From Rhodopirellula sp. (GTDB taxonomy: Bacteria; Planctomycetota; Planctomycetia; Pirellulales; Pirellulaceae), in contig DOPG01000395.1 of NCBI GenBank assembly GCA_003513555.1, forward strand, positions 1 to 49,585: DNA of 49,585 nt, given 5' to 3'. Position 1 is the stretch's first letter. The number at the start of each line of letters is the position of its first letter. Below are positions 1 to 7,505 of the stretch, piece after piece. Position numbers and translations under genes: made by a program. The notes below the pieces were generated by a model, which worked only from the letters and a program-made list of their open reading frames with translations, did not search any database and was not told where the DNA came from.

Positions 1-1
1 G

Positions 2-1330
2 ATTGATGGAGAGCCTGTTACGCTGGATTCCGTTAAGTCATCGCTCGACAGTGGTGTCGCGCTAATTCATCAGGAATTAAATCTCGCGGAAAACCTGCAG
101 GTTGGTGAAAATATCTACTTGGGGCGAGAACCGAATCGGTTTGGATTCATCGATCGAAAACAGATCAACGTTGATGCTGGCAAGGTTCTGAAGCAGATCG
201 GCTTGGCAGTAGAACCAACGACTCCTTTGAGTGATCTTTCCATTGGTCAGCGGCAGATGGTCGAAATTGCCAAGGCAATGTCAGTTGGTGCGAGGGTGCT
301 GATCATGGATGAACCCACCTCCAGCCTGTCCAGCGCTGAGGCGGAACGGTTGTTTGAAGTGGTCAACGATTTGCGAAAACGAGGTGTTAGCGTGATCTAC
401 ATTTCGCACCGCTTGGGTGAAGTCAAGGCCTTGTCTGACCGTGTGGTTGTGCTGCGAGATGGCGAGAATGCAGGTGTTTTAAAGCGTGATGAGATCACCC
501 ATGACAACATGGTGCGGATGATGGTGGGACGCGATGTTTCGCAATTATATTCGCGTGAGAAAATACCGATTGGTGATGTTGTGTTGTCCGTTGATCGACT
601 CCGCACGCCAACTTGGCCCGAGCACGAAATTACGTTTTCAATTCGCCAGGGTGAAATTGTTGGGATTTCAGGTCTGGTGGGAGCGGGACGCACTGAAATG
701 TTGCGAACGCTATTTGGGGTTGATGATCCAGTTGCTGGCACGGTAGCCGTCGATGGTAAAACCGTTGATTTGAAGTCGCCAATTGCGGCGATCGATGCAG
801 GGATTGCACTGGTGCCAGAGGATCGGAAACTAAACGGGCTGGTTATCGATATGAGTGTGCGGCACAACGTTGGACTGGCCGCTTTGTCACGCAATCGATT
901 GGCGGGTGGTTTTTTGAATCAGGCGATTGAGAAACGTGACGCAAACCAAATGGTTCGTGATCTACGGATCAAGACGCCCAATGATGCCCAAATCACACGA
1001 TTCCTCTCGGGTGGTAATCAACAGAAAGTGGTGTTGGGGAAGTGGCTTTCCATGATGCCAAAGATTTTGTTGCTCGATGAGCCAACACGAGGGATTGATG
1101 TTGGAGCGAAACAGGAAATCTATCAACTGATGGAGAAACTTGCCAAAGAGGGGCTCGCCGTTTTGTTCGTCTCAAGTGAGATGGAGGAAATCATGGGTAT
1201 GAGTGATCGTACGATCGTGATGCATGAAGGGCGGATTACTGGCGAGCTTCAGCGTTCTGAATTGTCGGAAGAATCGATCATGCAACTGGCGACAGGTAAT
1301 GCAAATAACTTTGCAACGGTAACGAATTAA
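2..1330 (+). CDS. Sugar ABC transporter ATP-binding protein, ribose type (5' end outside window)
   Basis: This is the C-terminal part of a duplicated ATPase of the RbsA/MglA/XylG class, which powers uptake of a monosaccharide at the cytoplasmic face of an importer. The frame is open from base 2 and reads through HQELNLAENLQVGENIYLG, the usual stretch after the first Walker A motif, so the start and first Walker A lie upstream of the window. Visible motifs are the first-domain signature SIGQRQMVEIAKAM with Walker B LIMDEPTSSLS, and in the second domain the degenerate P-loop GLVGAGRTE, the signature LSGGNQQK and Walker B ILLLDEPTRGID. A degenerate second P-loop is normal for this class. The stop overlaps the permease start by one base (TAATG). 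A periplasmic binding protein gene is expected nearby but is not in view, so the sugar cannot be named. Confidence 0.93.
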   Translation: MDGEPVTLDSVKSSLDSGVALIHQELNLAENLQVGENIYLGREPNRFGFIDRKQINVDAGKVLKQIGLAVEPTTPLSDLSIGQRQMVEIAKAMSVGARVLIMDEPTSSLSSAEAERLFEVVNDLRKRGVSVIYISHRLGEVKALSDRVVVLRDGENAGVLKRDEITHDNMVRMMVGRDVSQLYSREKIPIGDVVLSVDRLRTPTWPEHEITFSIRQGEIVGISGLVGAGRTEMLRTLFGVDDPVAGTVAVDGKTVDLKSPIAAIDAGIALVPEDRKLNGLVIDMSVRHNVGLAALSRNRLAGGFLNQAIEKRDANQMVRDLRIKTPNDAQITRFLSGGNQQKVVLGKWLSMMPKILLLDEPTRGIDVGAKQEIYQLMEKLAKEGLAVLFVSSEMEEIMGMSDRTIVMHEGRITGELQRSELSEESIMQLATGNANNFATVTN

Positions 1331-2868
1331 TGAATGCAAAATCGCTTGGTATTTTTGGTTTGTTGGTGATGCTTTTTGTGTTCATGGTCCTGATGACCTC
1401 GGACTCATTGACCAACATTTTTAGCAGTACTTTCTTGCAGTCGAATAATTTGGAAAATCTGCTGCGCCGAGTTTCGATGTATGGTCTGCTCGGAATTGGG
1501 GTGGCGTTTGTCATCATTACGGGTGGAATTGATCTGTCCGTCGGTTCCATTGTGTGTCTTGCCGGCTGCCTGCTGGGGATATTTTTGCAGGTCGATTATC
1601 AACCAGCGTCGGTTTTTGAAGTGCACCGTGCCAAAATGGCAAGTGATACGGTGATTGTCCATGGAAATGCAAACGGTATTTATGAAGCGGGTGACAGGCT
1701 CCGAATGTATCGGGGACGGCAGCCAGCGCTGCTGACGGTTCAGAATGTCGAGGCCGTGCGATTGGCTGATGCTGAGGGTGAGCCAACAGGCGTTGGTACT
1801 GTACTCAAAGTCCAGGGGCTGACCCGTGATGAGGACTCAGGACAGGTCGCAAAGGCATTTGATGTTTTGGATTTCAGGCGTGTGCAAGGAGACCAGCCGG
1901 CTTGGGTGCAAATAGCGGGAGTACCTTTTGAACTGTCGCCTAGGGATCGTATTGCCTTCTTTCACCCTAGTTTGGGTTTGAAAGATCTTGTGGTTCGTTC
2001 AGCTTCTCGTGAGGGCGAGCTTTCAAAGGTGGAATTCGAACAACCGCTTGGGGAGCGGTTTTCAAAAGAATGGATGGCAATGCCAACCGCCCGAAAACAA
2101 CGCATGGCGATTCCCATTGCGATCATATCTGTGTTGGGGATTGCCGCGTGTCTTGGTTTGTTGCATGGACTTCTCGTAACTCGCGTCCATCTGCAACCGT
2201 TTGTGGTGACACTCTGCGGTCTATTGATCTATCGTGGTATTTCTCGGTGGCTGGTGGATGACAATCCAGTCGGTTTTGGGATCGAATACAAAGAAACACT
2301 CAGCCCTCTTGGTTCAGGAAAACTGTCCTTGTTGGAGTGGGGGACCGGAGATGCAGCACAGGCATTTGGAATCCCCTATCCGCTTTTTGTTTTTCTTATC
2401 GTAGCCATCATTGCCGCAGTATTTCTAAACTTAACAATTTGGGGACGCTACCTGCTGGCCTTGGGTAGCAATGAGGAGGCCGCTCGTTATAGCGGGATTC
2501 GTACTGAGAGGGTCACAATTTTGGCTTACGTGATCTGCACGGTTTCAGCTGCAACGGGCGGAATCCTGTTTGCTCTGGATTCCGGTTCGATTTCACCTTC
2601 AAGCTTTGGCAACTTTTATGAGCTCTACGCCATTGCAGCAGCCGTGCTAGGTGGTTGCAGCCTTCGCGGAGGGGAAGGTTCAATCTTTGGAGTAATCGCT
2701 GGAACAGCCGTAATGATGTTATTGAATAATTTGATCTTGCTTCTGAAAATTCCGGATCGCCTGGAGTTCACAATCATTGGCCTGGTAATCTTGCTCGGGG
2801 TCACACTTGATGAAACCGTGCGTCGCATAGCAGCACGACGACGTGCGATGAAGTCCTCGCAAAATTAA
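1330..2868 (+). CDS. Sugar ABC transporter permease, RbsC type, with large inserted domain
   Basis: This is the membrane channel subunit partnering the preceding ATPase. Family landmarks are the segment VIITGGIDLSVGS near residues 62-73 and the C-terminal half with LGSNEEAARYSGI and the helix run AAAVLGGCSLRGGEGSIFG. RbsC proteins are usually about 310-340 residues, whereas this one is 512. The excess is one block of roughly 165 residues (about 88-255), placed between the helix after the GGIDLSVGS motif and the helix starting AIPIAIISVLGIAA. The block is hydrophilic, with alternating short hydrophobic and charged stretches suggesting beta structure, and it stays in frame without stops, so it is a true insertion and not a fusion error. 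The start ATG overlaps the ATPase stop, which implies coupled translation. The substrate is unknown. Confidence 0.9.
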   Translation: MNAKSLGIFGLLVMLFVFMVLMTSDSLTNIFSSTFLQSNNLENLLRRVSMYGLLGIGVAFVIITGGIDLSVGSIVCLAGCLLGIFLQVDYQPASVFEVHRAKMASDTVIVHGNANGIYEAGDRLRMYRGRQPALLTVQNVEAVRLADAEGEPTGVGTVLKVQGLTRDEDSGQVAKAFDVLDFRRVQGDQPAWVQIAGVPFELSPRDRIAFFHPSLGLKDLVVRSASREGELSKVEFEQPLGERFSKEWMAMPTARKQRMAIPIAIISVLGIAACLGLLHGLLVTRVHLQPFVVTLCGLLIYRGISRWLVDDNPVGFGIEYKETLSPLGSGKLSLLEWGTGDAAQAFGIPYPLFVFLIVAIIAAVFLNLTIWGRYLLALGSNEEAARYSGIRTERVTILAYVICTVSAATGGILFALDSGSISPSSFGNFYELYAIAAAVLGGCSLRGGEGSIFGVIAGTAVMMLLNNLILLLKIPDRLEFTIIGLVILLGVTLDETVRRIAARRRAMKSSQN

Positions 2869-3270
2869 ATTTGTTGTTTGGGCAATTGAGCAATGCCAGT
2901 GGTTGTAGGAAATACGAGGACGCCCGAAAGCATGGTGTTAAAATCTGCAGGCAAAAAGGTGTTCGATTCTTGAAGATGGCTTCTGGACGGCACCTGCGAG
3001 TTGCCACCCAAACCGCATTGTCATTTGCATATCAGAAGTAACCGTTGCCGACATTTTTTATTCGGTCCTCGAATCTTGCTGCGGTGAAACGATCTACCAA
3101 GGCATCAAGCAGCGTTGTTTTGGCCTTGCCACGGCGAGTTTGGCGGAGTGCTTTGCAAACTCAAGCACAACTGGAATCGCATTGCTGTGAAGATGGCAAG
3201 GTCGTGTGTTCTAAAGAACTTCAACGAGGAAAGTCGATCGTCCTCACAATGTCAGCTTTGTCATGCTGAT
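2869..3270. other. Gap of about 400 bases; possible remnant reading frame
   Basis: There is no convincing gene. One plus-strand frame is open from 2942 to the stop at 3188-3190 (82 codons) and reads like protein, including FYSVLESCCGETIYQGIKQ, but it has no ATG or GTG and only a late internal TTG. The following bases in the other two plus frames also look mildly protein-like. This would fit a decayed gene with frameshifts, but chance cannot be excluded. No strong terminator hairpin follows the permease stop. Confidence 0.2.
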
Positions 3271-3717
3271 TTACCTGACAAGCTTTGGCTTTCTAGGAAA
3301 GCCACTGACGAATAAATCTCCATCCATGATTTGCGCCATGACTTCGTATTTACTACCCTTTTCAAATTGATCGTACAGTTGTTTGCCGATCTTCGTGGAA
3401 CCCATATCGGTGCTCAGCCAGTATTCGAATACGACACTTTCACTTATGCTGTAGTCGTCATCCCCATAATGATTGGCACTTGTTACCGTTTTGGCGTGCT
3501 TTTGCTTACTGGTTACAGTCAAGACCATCAGGCTGTAGCGTGCCCGATCCCAAATTACCGCTACGATGACAAAAACGAGGCCAGGCGGAAACACGTACAT
3601 GAAAAGATCGTCTCGGCCCAGCAACATTCCCAAGCCTCCGGCGATGCATCCAATGCCTGCGAGAATTCCAAGCGTTAACGGAGCGTATCCCCAATACTTT
3701 CCTTCGATTCTAGCCAT
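3271..3717 (-). CDS. Small membrane protein of unknown function
   Basis: I do not recognise the family. The 148-residue product starts MARIEGKYWGYAP and has two hydrophobic segments at about residues 12-33 and 38-57 separated by the short loop LLGRDDLF, so both termini should lie on the same side of the membrane. The second half is soluble and ends in GDLFVSGFPRKPKLVR. The segment VFEYWLSTDMGSTKIGKQLYDQFEKGSKYEV is compatible with a small beta-rich domain such as those in DUF3592-type proteins, which is inference only. It stands alone on the minus strand, convergent with the sugar importer and about 260 bases beyond the end of the next minus-strand gene. Confidence 0.65.
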   Translation of the reverse strand: MARIEGKYWGYAPLTLGILAGIGCIAGGLGMLLGRDDLFMYVFPPGLVFVIVAVIWDRARYSLMVLTVTSKQKHAKTVTSANHYGDDDYSISESVVFEYWLSTDMGSTKIGKQLYDQFEKGSKYEVMAQIMDGDLFVSGFPRKPKLVR

Positions 3718-3839
3718 GTGGTCTATGATCCAAGTGGCTTTGATGAGTTAACGCTGCAGTATTAATAATTCCGAATTGACCTGCGTATTGCATCTTAGTG
3801 TTACATCGCTAGTGAATGAACCCAACACCCGTTGGAACT

Positions 3840-3871
3840 CAGTAAAGCCAGCTATCAGTGAAGCCAGCTAA
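3840..3871. repeat. 16-base tandem duplication, two imperfect copies
   Basis: Copies at 3840-3855 and 3856-3871 match at 14 of 16 positions (CAGTAAAGCCAGCTAT and CAGTGAAGCCAGCTAA). They lie in the 260-base space between two minus-strand genes, about 107 bases past the stop of the gene ending at 3978. Similar 11-16 base duplications occur elsewhere in the window. Confidence 0.6.
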
Positions 3872-3977
3872 TCGATCAACGATGCGGCGTGGAAAAACAG
3901 CCCGCACTCCTAGTGGGATCTGCCGAATCTGACACGGCGGAATGATACGATCTTGACCACGCGAAACTTTTTGTATC

Positions 3978-5474
3978 TCAGGGCGACAGGACCTTGTTTC
4001 CCTTCTGCAATCTCTTAGCGGGAGCGTTGTAGAGCTCCGCGCCCGTATTCGGTAGTCGGCTTCCGCTCGAGTACGAATCAGGTGGAAAGTCCTCACCGCG
4101 GGTAGCCGACCCAAGGGGTGTCGTGAGCGTGTCGTTGAGTGTTCTCAGATAGCTCTGCAGTTTCCAGGCAGGAATGATTGTCAGCCCGAGCTCGGAAGCT
4201 TTCGCTCTGATGCGTCCCATCGCGGCGATGGTGGCAACATTATTGTCGTCATCCTCTCCGACTCCATTACCCACTTCAGGGTCATCGCCAACCACCATGA
4301 ATCGGATGGTTGCGTCGAGTTTTCCGCTGACGCTACCGGCTGGCGTAACCTCGGCAGCAACGGTTGCACCAGCGGCTCTGATTTGCCCCTTCAGGGCTTC
4401 GTTGTCCGGGCGGCCATCCCCATCGATATCGATATCCCCAGCCAAAGCAATTTTGATGACTCGACCAGGTGCCCAAAACGGCGAGAAGATTTTATCACCC
4501 GGGATGATTGGATTTCGAATTTCAGGGAACGCGACAACGCGGGCTTGAGCCAGATGCGGGCCTTGAATCTGCGTGACTTGGATCGTTGCCTTGACCTTTG
4601 CGTCTTTGAGTCGAGTCTCATCGGCATCGATGATCCCGAACGTGATTCCCGGCCTCAGGGCGTCTGCCGATCCGAGATTGATCGTCGTGATGTTTCCACC
4701 ACGTGCGACATAACGAACTTCACCCTGTGTTGTCTCGAACTGGTCACTGCGTAGTTCGTTGAGTTGAAATTTTTGAGTGTCAATTGTGCCTTGCAGTTGG
4801 CTTGCCTTCTGGGTGAGCTTCGTCGTCTCATTCACCGCTTGTTGGCGGAAAGAATTGTATTCTTTTACTTTCTTGACAAGCTTATCCTTCGTGTCTTCCT
4901 TCTCTTTGATCATACGATCTCGATCTTCATCGAATTGATCGCTCAGTTTGATACGCTCTTTGTTGGCGTTATCACGTTCCGTCTCAGCGAGTTTTTGCTG
5001 CTTTTGAGCATTGGCTACGTCTGCCGTTGCTTTCTCCTTGATCTTCTTCTCTTCCGTACGTGAACTTGTTACCTCGCCATTTCGCTTCCGGATGGTGCTG
5101 GCTAGGTAGCCCGGCAACTTTGGGTAGTTACGTTCGGAAGCCTCTGTTTCAGCTGGAAAGTAGGACATGGCGATTGAATAATCTTTTTCAATCTGCTCCA
5201 TGTCGGCGTCATCTGAGACGTTCTCTTTCATCTCATCAATCTGAGCCTGTGTGAAACTACCCACGCCCAACATGGCTTTCATGCGGTCTGCTTGAGTCGT
5301 TAATTTCTCGACTTCAGCCTGAACCGAACTAAGTCTGTCGCTCATGTTCTGCTCTTGAGTCGCGACCGTGTTGCCGTGTCGCCACAGAAAAAAGTTCAGG
5401 CACAACGAGAGGACAAGGAAAATCAGGCAGGCAATCAAAGAGCCGCGGATAACGGAATCGTCGCGAGCTACCAT
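3978..5474 (-). CDS. Single-span coiled-coil protein with BRCT-like C-terminal region
   Basis: This is a conserved-looking protein of unknown function. The chosen ATG gives 498 residues starting MVARDDSVIRG. An in-frame GTG at 5516 would add 14 residues but has no better ribosome-binding site. One membrane helix (about 12-30) is followed by a long Glu/Lys-rich coiled coil (about 34-250). Next comes a beta-rich stretch with INLGSADALRPGITFGI and NPIIPGDKIFSPFW (about 255-335), resembling the C-terminal beta region of FlgT-like proteins. The last folded part (about 340-460) reads GDIDIDGDGRPDNEALKGQI, then IRFMVVGDDPE and MGRIRAKASELGLTIIPAW, the order of strands and helices seen in BRCT-like domains. 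The FlgT and BRCT resemblances are inference. It is transcribed divergently from the type II secretion operon. Confidence 0.8.
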   Translation of the reverse strand: MVARDDSVIRGSLIACLIFLVLSLCLNFFLWRHGNTVATQEQNMSDRLSSVQAEVEKLTTQADRMKAMLGVGSFTQAQIDEMKENVSDDADMEQIEKDYSIAMSYFPAETEASERNYPKLPGYLASTIRKRNGEVTSSRTEEKKIKEKATADVANAQKQQKLAETERDNANKERIKLSDQFDEDRDRMIKEKEDTKDKLVKKVKEYNSFRQQAVNETTKLTQKASQLQGTIDTQKFQLNELRSDQFETTQGEVRYVARGGNITTINLGSADALRPGITFGIIDADETRLKDAKVKATIQVTQIQGPHLAQARVVAFPEIRNPIIPGDKIFSPFWAPGRVIKIALAGDIDIDGDGRPDNEALKGQIRAAGATVAAEVTPAGSVSGKLDATIRFMVVGDDPEVGNGVGEDDDNNVATIAAMGRIRAKASELGLTIIPAWKLQSYLRTLNDTLTTPLGSATRGEDFPPDSYSSGSRLPNTGAELYNAPAKRLQKGNKVLSP

Positions 5475-5847
5475 TTTTGTTCTTTGTGAGATAAAGGGAG
5501 CTAAATAGAGGGCCACGCCATCAAGTTGACGTTGCGAGTCTTCAGAAGACCCACCCTAACACTAATTTCTTTCTACGTTTATTCTACCGCCGATTGCGGA
5601 GAATTACCGCTCAAGTCGGAGGTTTCTGCGACTTTTGCCGGTTGTCCGCTTCGTGCCGAACTCGGCATGGCCTCGATTTTGACCAAAGTGTGTCAGTTTG
5701 TACGGTCTCGAAGCTATCCGGTTCTCTTTCGCTACCCGGAAGGAAATCGAAACTATCCCTAGACACCGTGGTTATTATATTTGTTGAGACGATCTTGCTA
5801 TCGTCATTCAAGCACTAACTTACTTCACGAAAAGTCCGGCAAAGGCA
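5475..5847. other. Divergent intergenic region before the type II secretion operon
   Basis: These 373 bases separate the divergent starts of the coiled-coil gene and gspG and must hold both promoters. I could not pick a confident sigma-70 pair. The only clear structure is the inverted repeat at 5784-5811, described separately. The short frames here (for example 5526-5818) have no gene-like composition or start signals. Confidence 0.4.
5784..5811. promoter_or_regulatory. Inverted repeat upstream of gspG
   Basis: TTGAGACGAT and ATCGTCATTCAA flank a 6-base spacer (CTTGCT). The arms pair over 10 positions with a two-base bulge (AT) on the right. The element ends about 36 bases before the gspG ATG, so it could be an operator for the operon or a hairpin in the mRNA leader. 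No run of T follows, which argues against a terminator. Confidence 0.4.
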
Positions 5848-6282
5848 ATGCACTATCGTAATCACATTCGATCGCACCGATCATCCCACTCAGCCCGTAG
5901 TGGCTTTACCCTGCTCGAGTTGCTTTTGGTGCTCGCAATCCTCGTCATGATCATCGGGATTGGCGTAACCAACTTCAGCGGCGTGCAGGATGGGGCTAAC
6001 GTCTCTGCAACTGAGGTCACACTGAATGGCCTCAAAGACAACGTTAAAATGTACAAAATCCGCATGAACGGACTCCCTGAGAGCCTCGAAATGCTTAGGG
6101 ATGGCCCCACGGATGCAGCTAAGAAAGCCAAGTGGGTTTCTGCAATCATTGACGAGATTCCGAAGGATTCTTGGGATAATGACCTAGAATACAACGTCAA
6201 CGGCGGGAGTTTTGAACTGCGAAGTTCGGGACTAGATCAACAAATGAACACTGATGATGACATCACCGTTGAAGGCAGTTGA
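5848..6282 (+). CDS. gspG: Type II secretion major pseudopilin GspG
   Basis: This is the main subunit of the periplasmic pseudopilus that pushes substrates through the secretin. The class III prepilin signal is clear: a basic leader ending RSG, cleavage expected between Gly19 and Phe20, then FTLLELLLVLAILVMIIGIG with the conserved Glu at mature position 5. The soluble part has the GspG layout: NGLKDNVKMYKIRMNGLPESL, a short helix, KDSWDNDLEYNVNGG and the C-terminal SSGLDQQMNTDDDI. The last two match the GspG DPWGxxYxY and GxDGxxGTxDDI regions, the latter contributing a calcium site in characterised homologues. The length of 144 residues is normal. It is the first gene of the operon; a space of about 100 structured bases separates it from the next gene, as might suit a more abundant product. 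Confidence 0.93.
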   Translation: MHYRNHIRSHRSSHSARSGFTLLELLLVLAILVMIIGIGVTNFSGVQDGANVSATEVTLNGLKDNVKMYKIRMNGLPESLEMLRDGPTDAAKKAKWVSAIIDEIPKDSWDNDLEYNVNGGSFELRSSGLDQQMNTDDDITVEGS

Positions 6283-6305
6283 TCGGATCTCGCTCGCAAA
6301 TGCTG

Positions 6306-6373
6306 CGGGCGGGACTGCTCCACCGGCAATCTAACCGAAGGAGCGGTAACTCAAGTTCTCTAAGACCCGCCCG
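6306..6373 (+). promoter_or_regulatory. Nested hairpin between gspG and gspH
   Basis: CGGGCGGG (6306-6313) pairs perfectly with CCCGCCCG (6366-6373), an 8-base GC stem enclosing about 52 bases. Inside, GCTCC (6317-6321) can pair with GGAGC (6340-6344), or ACCG (6334-6337) with CGGT (6344-6347) closing a loop AAGGAG. The right arm ends 11 bases before the TTG start of gspH, so the structure could mask that start or stop 3' decay and thereby raise the GspG to GspH ratio. Pairing is seen; the role is inferred. Confidence 0.45.
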
Positions 6374-6384
6374 GGATTTATCCA

Positions 6385-6990
6385 TTGTCACGTCGATCAG
6401 CCTTCACTTTGCTCGAGCTCTTGCTTGTCATTGCCATCCTTGCTGCTTTGGCAACGATGACAATGCCAAAGTGGGGCATGCTATTGAATGATCGACGGCT
6501 TGTCCGAGCTGGCGATCAGGTCCGTAGCAGCGTCGCCAGATTACGGGTCGAAGCGATGCGTTCAGGGCGGGTTATCATGCTCGAGGGCATGCTCGAAGGA
6601 TCAAGTTTGAGGGCCAAACCGTTTTACTCGGCCTTGGACGCGACTGAGGCTATCGACCAGACCGGGTCAGGTGCACAACTTCTTACTGGTGCGGACCAAG
6701 CTTCGGTTGTCGTGATCGAGGAAGATGAAACGGCAATCGAGACCATTGAATTGCCTGATGAAATCATGGTTAAAAGTGTGAATGTGGTCTCTGCTGCTCG
6801 CGCGATGGAAATTGAGCAGTTGACTGTCTCGGATCAGGGACAGGGTTGGAGCCGCCCGGTGCTCTTCTATCCAGATGGGTCAACGAGTACTGCTCTGATC
6901 AGTTTGGCGCACCCGACGATGGGGCGAGTTGTTGTCAAAATTCGGGGGATCACCGGCGATGCCTCCGTTAGTGAGGTCTTGGCACCATGA
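6385..6990 (+). CDS. gspH: Type II secretion minor pseudopilin, GspH type
   Basis: This minor pseudopilin, probably part of the tip complex that initiates the pseudopilus, begins at a TTG (6385), because the frame upstream holds no ATG, GTG or TTG before a stop at 6361-6363. The leader is only MSRRSA followed by FTLLELLLVIAILAALATMTMP, so the residue before the cleavage site is Ala instead of the usual Gly. Glu5 of the mature chain is present. The soluble domain contains VRSSVARLRVEAMRSGRVIML, the helix after the signal that fits the GspH/FimT family, and FYPDGSTSTALI near the C-terminus, a hallmark of the same family. The length of 201 residues is slightly long. The gene overlaps gspI by four bases (ATGA). 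Confidence 0.85.
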   Translation: MSRRSAFTLLELLLVIAILAALATMTMPKWGMLLNDRRLVRAGDQVRSSVARLRVEAMRSGRVIMLEGMLEGSSLRAKPFYSALDATEAIDQTGSGAQLLTGADQASVVVIEEDETAIETIELPDEIMVKSVNVVSAARAMEIEQLTVSDQGQGWSRPVLFYPDGSTSTALISLAHPTMGRVVVKIRGITGDASVSEVLAP

Positions 6991-7505
6991 CGCATCCAAC
7001 ACTTGTTATCCCAAGCACGCAACGAAACTGCCATCGAGTGAGAAGGCAGCAAGGCTTTTCGTTGTTGGAAATATTGCTAGCCCTTGCGATCCTTGGAGGC
7101 TCTATGGCGATTCTCAGCCGTATTGTTGACACAGGGATCTCAGCGGCCCGGGAAGCACGTGACCTCGCAAATGCTCGAATGATTTGCCAAGCTAAATTAT
7201 CGGAAGTCTTGCTGAATAGTACTTCTGGAGTGACACCGCAGACGCAGCCGTTAACACCTGTGGAATCTTTCGACTCGCAGTCCACCACCCCCTTTGAGTT
7301 TTCAGTGGAGGTCCAGCCAGGACAGCTCGGGGGGATTCTGCTGATCCGCGTCGTGGTGGAGGCACAGAATCCTGACGGCGGTGAGCCACTAGCTAGGTAT
7401 TCTCTCGTTCGTTGGATGATTGATCCTGCCCTCGGGCTCGAAGAACTGGAAGCCGAGGAAGAGGCTGCTCGTGAAGAAGCCGCTGGCGTGGAGGGATCGG
7501 CGTGA
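6987..7505 (+). CDS. gspI: Type II secretion minor pseudopilin, GspI type
   Basis: This minor pseudopilin is expected at the pseudopilus tip with GspJ and GspK. The leader ends RRQQG, with cleavage between Gly23 and Phe24, followed by FSLLEILLALAILGGSMAIL. Glu5 is present, and the ALAIL motif and following helix with NARMICQAKLSEVL match GspI, where the same helix normally reads ARxxAxxxxEEL. The length is 172 residues. The C-terminus is a Glu/Ala-rich tail (EELEAEEEAAREEAAGVEG) not typical of GspI, probably disordered. The start ATG overlaps the gspH stop (ATGA), and its own stop overlaps the gspJ start region (TGATG), so the minor pseudopilins are coupled. Confidence 0.88.
   Translation: MTHPTLVIPSTQRNCHRVRRQQGFSLLEILLALAILGGSMAILSRIVDTGISAAREARDLANARMICQAKLSEVLLNSTSGVTPQTQPLTPVESFDSQSTTPFEFSVEVQPGQLGGILLIRVVVEAQNPDGGEPLARYSLVRWMIDPALGLEELEAEEEAAREEAAGVEGSA

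Noticed and set aside
3045..3315. Two plus-strand frames (3045-3269 and 3115-3315)
   Set aside because: They overlap each other and the minus-strand 148-residue gene, lack ribosome-binding sites and show no known motif.
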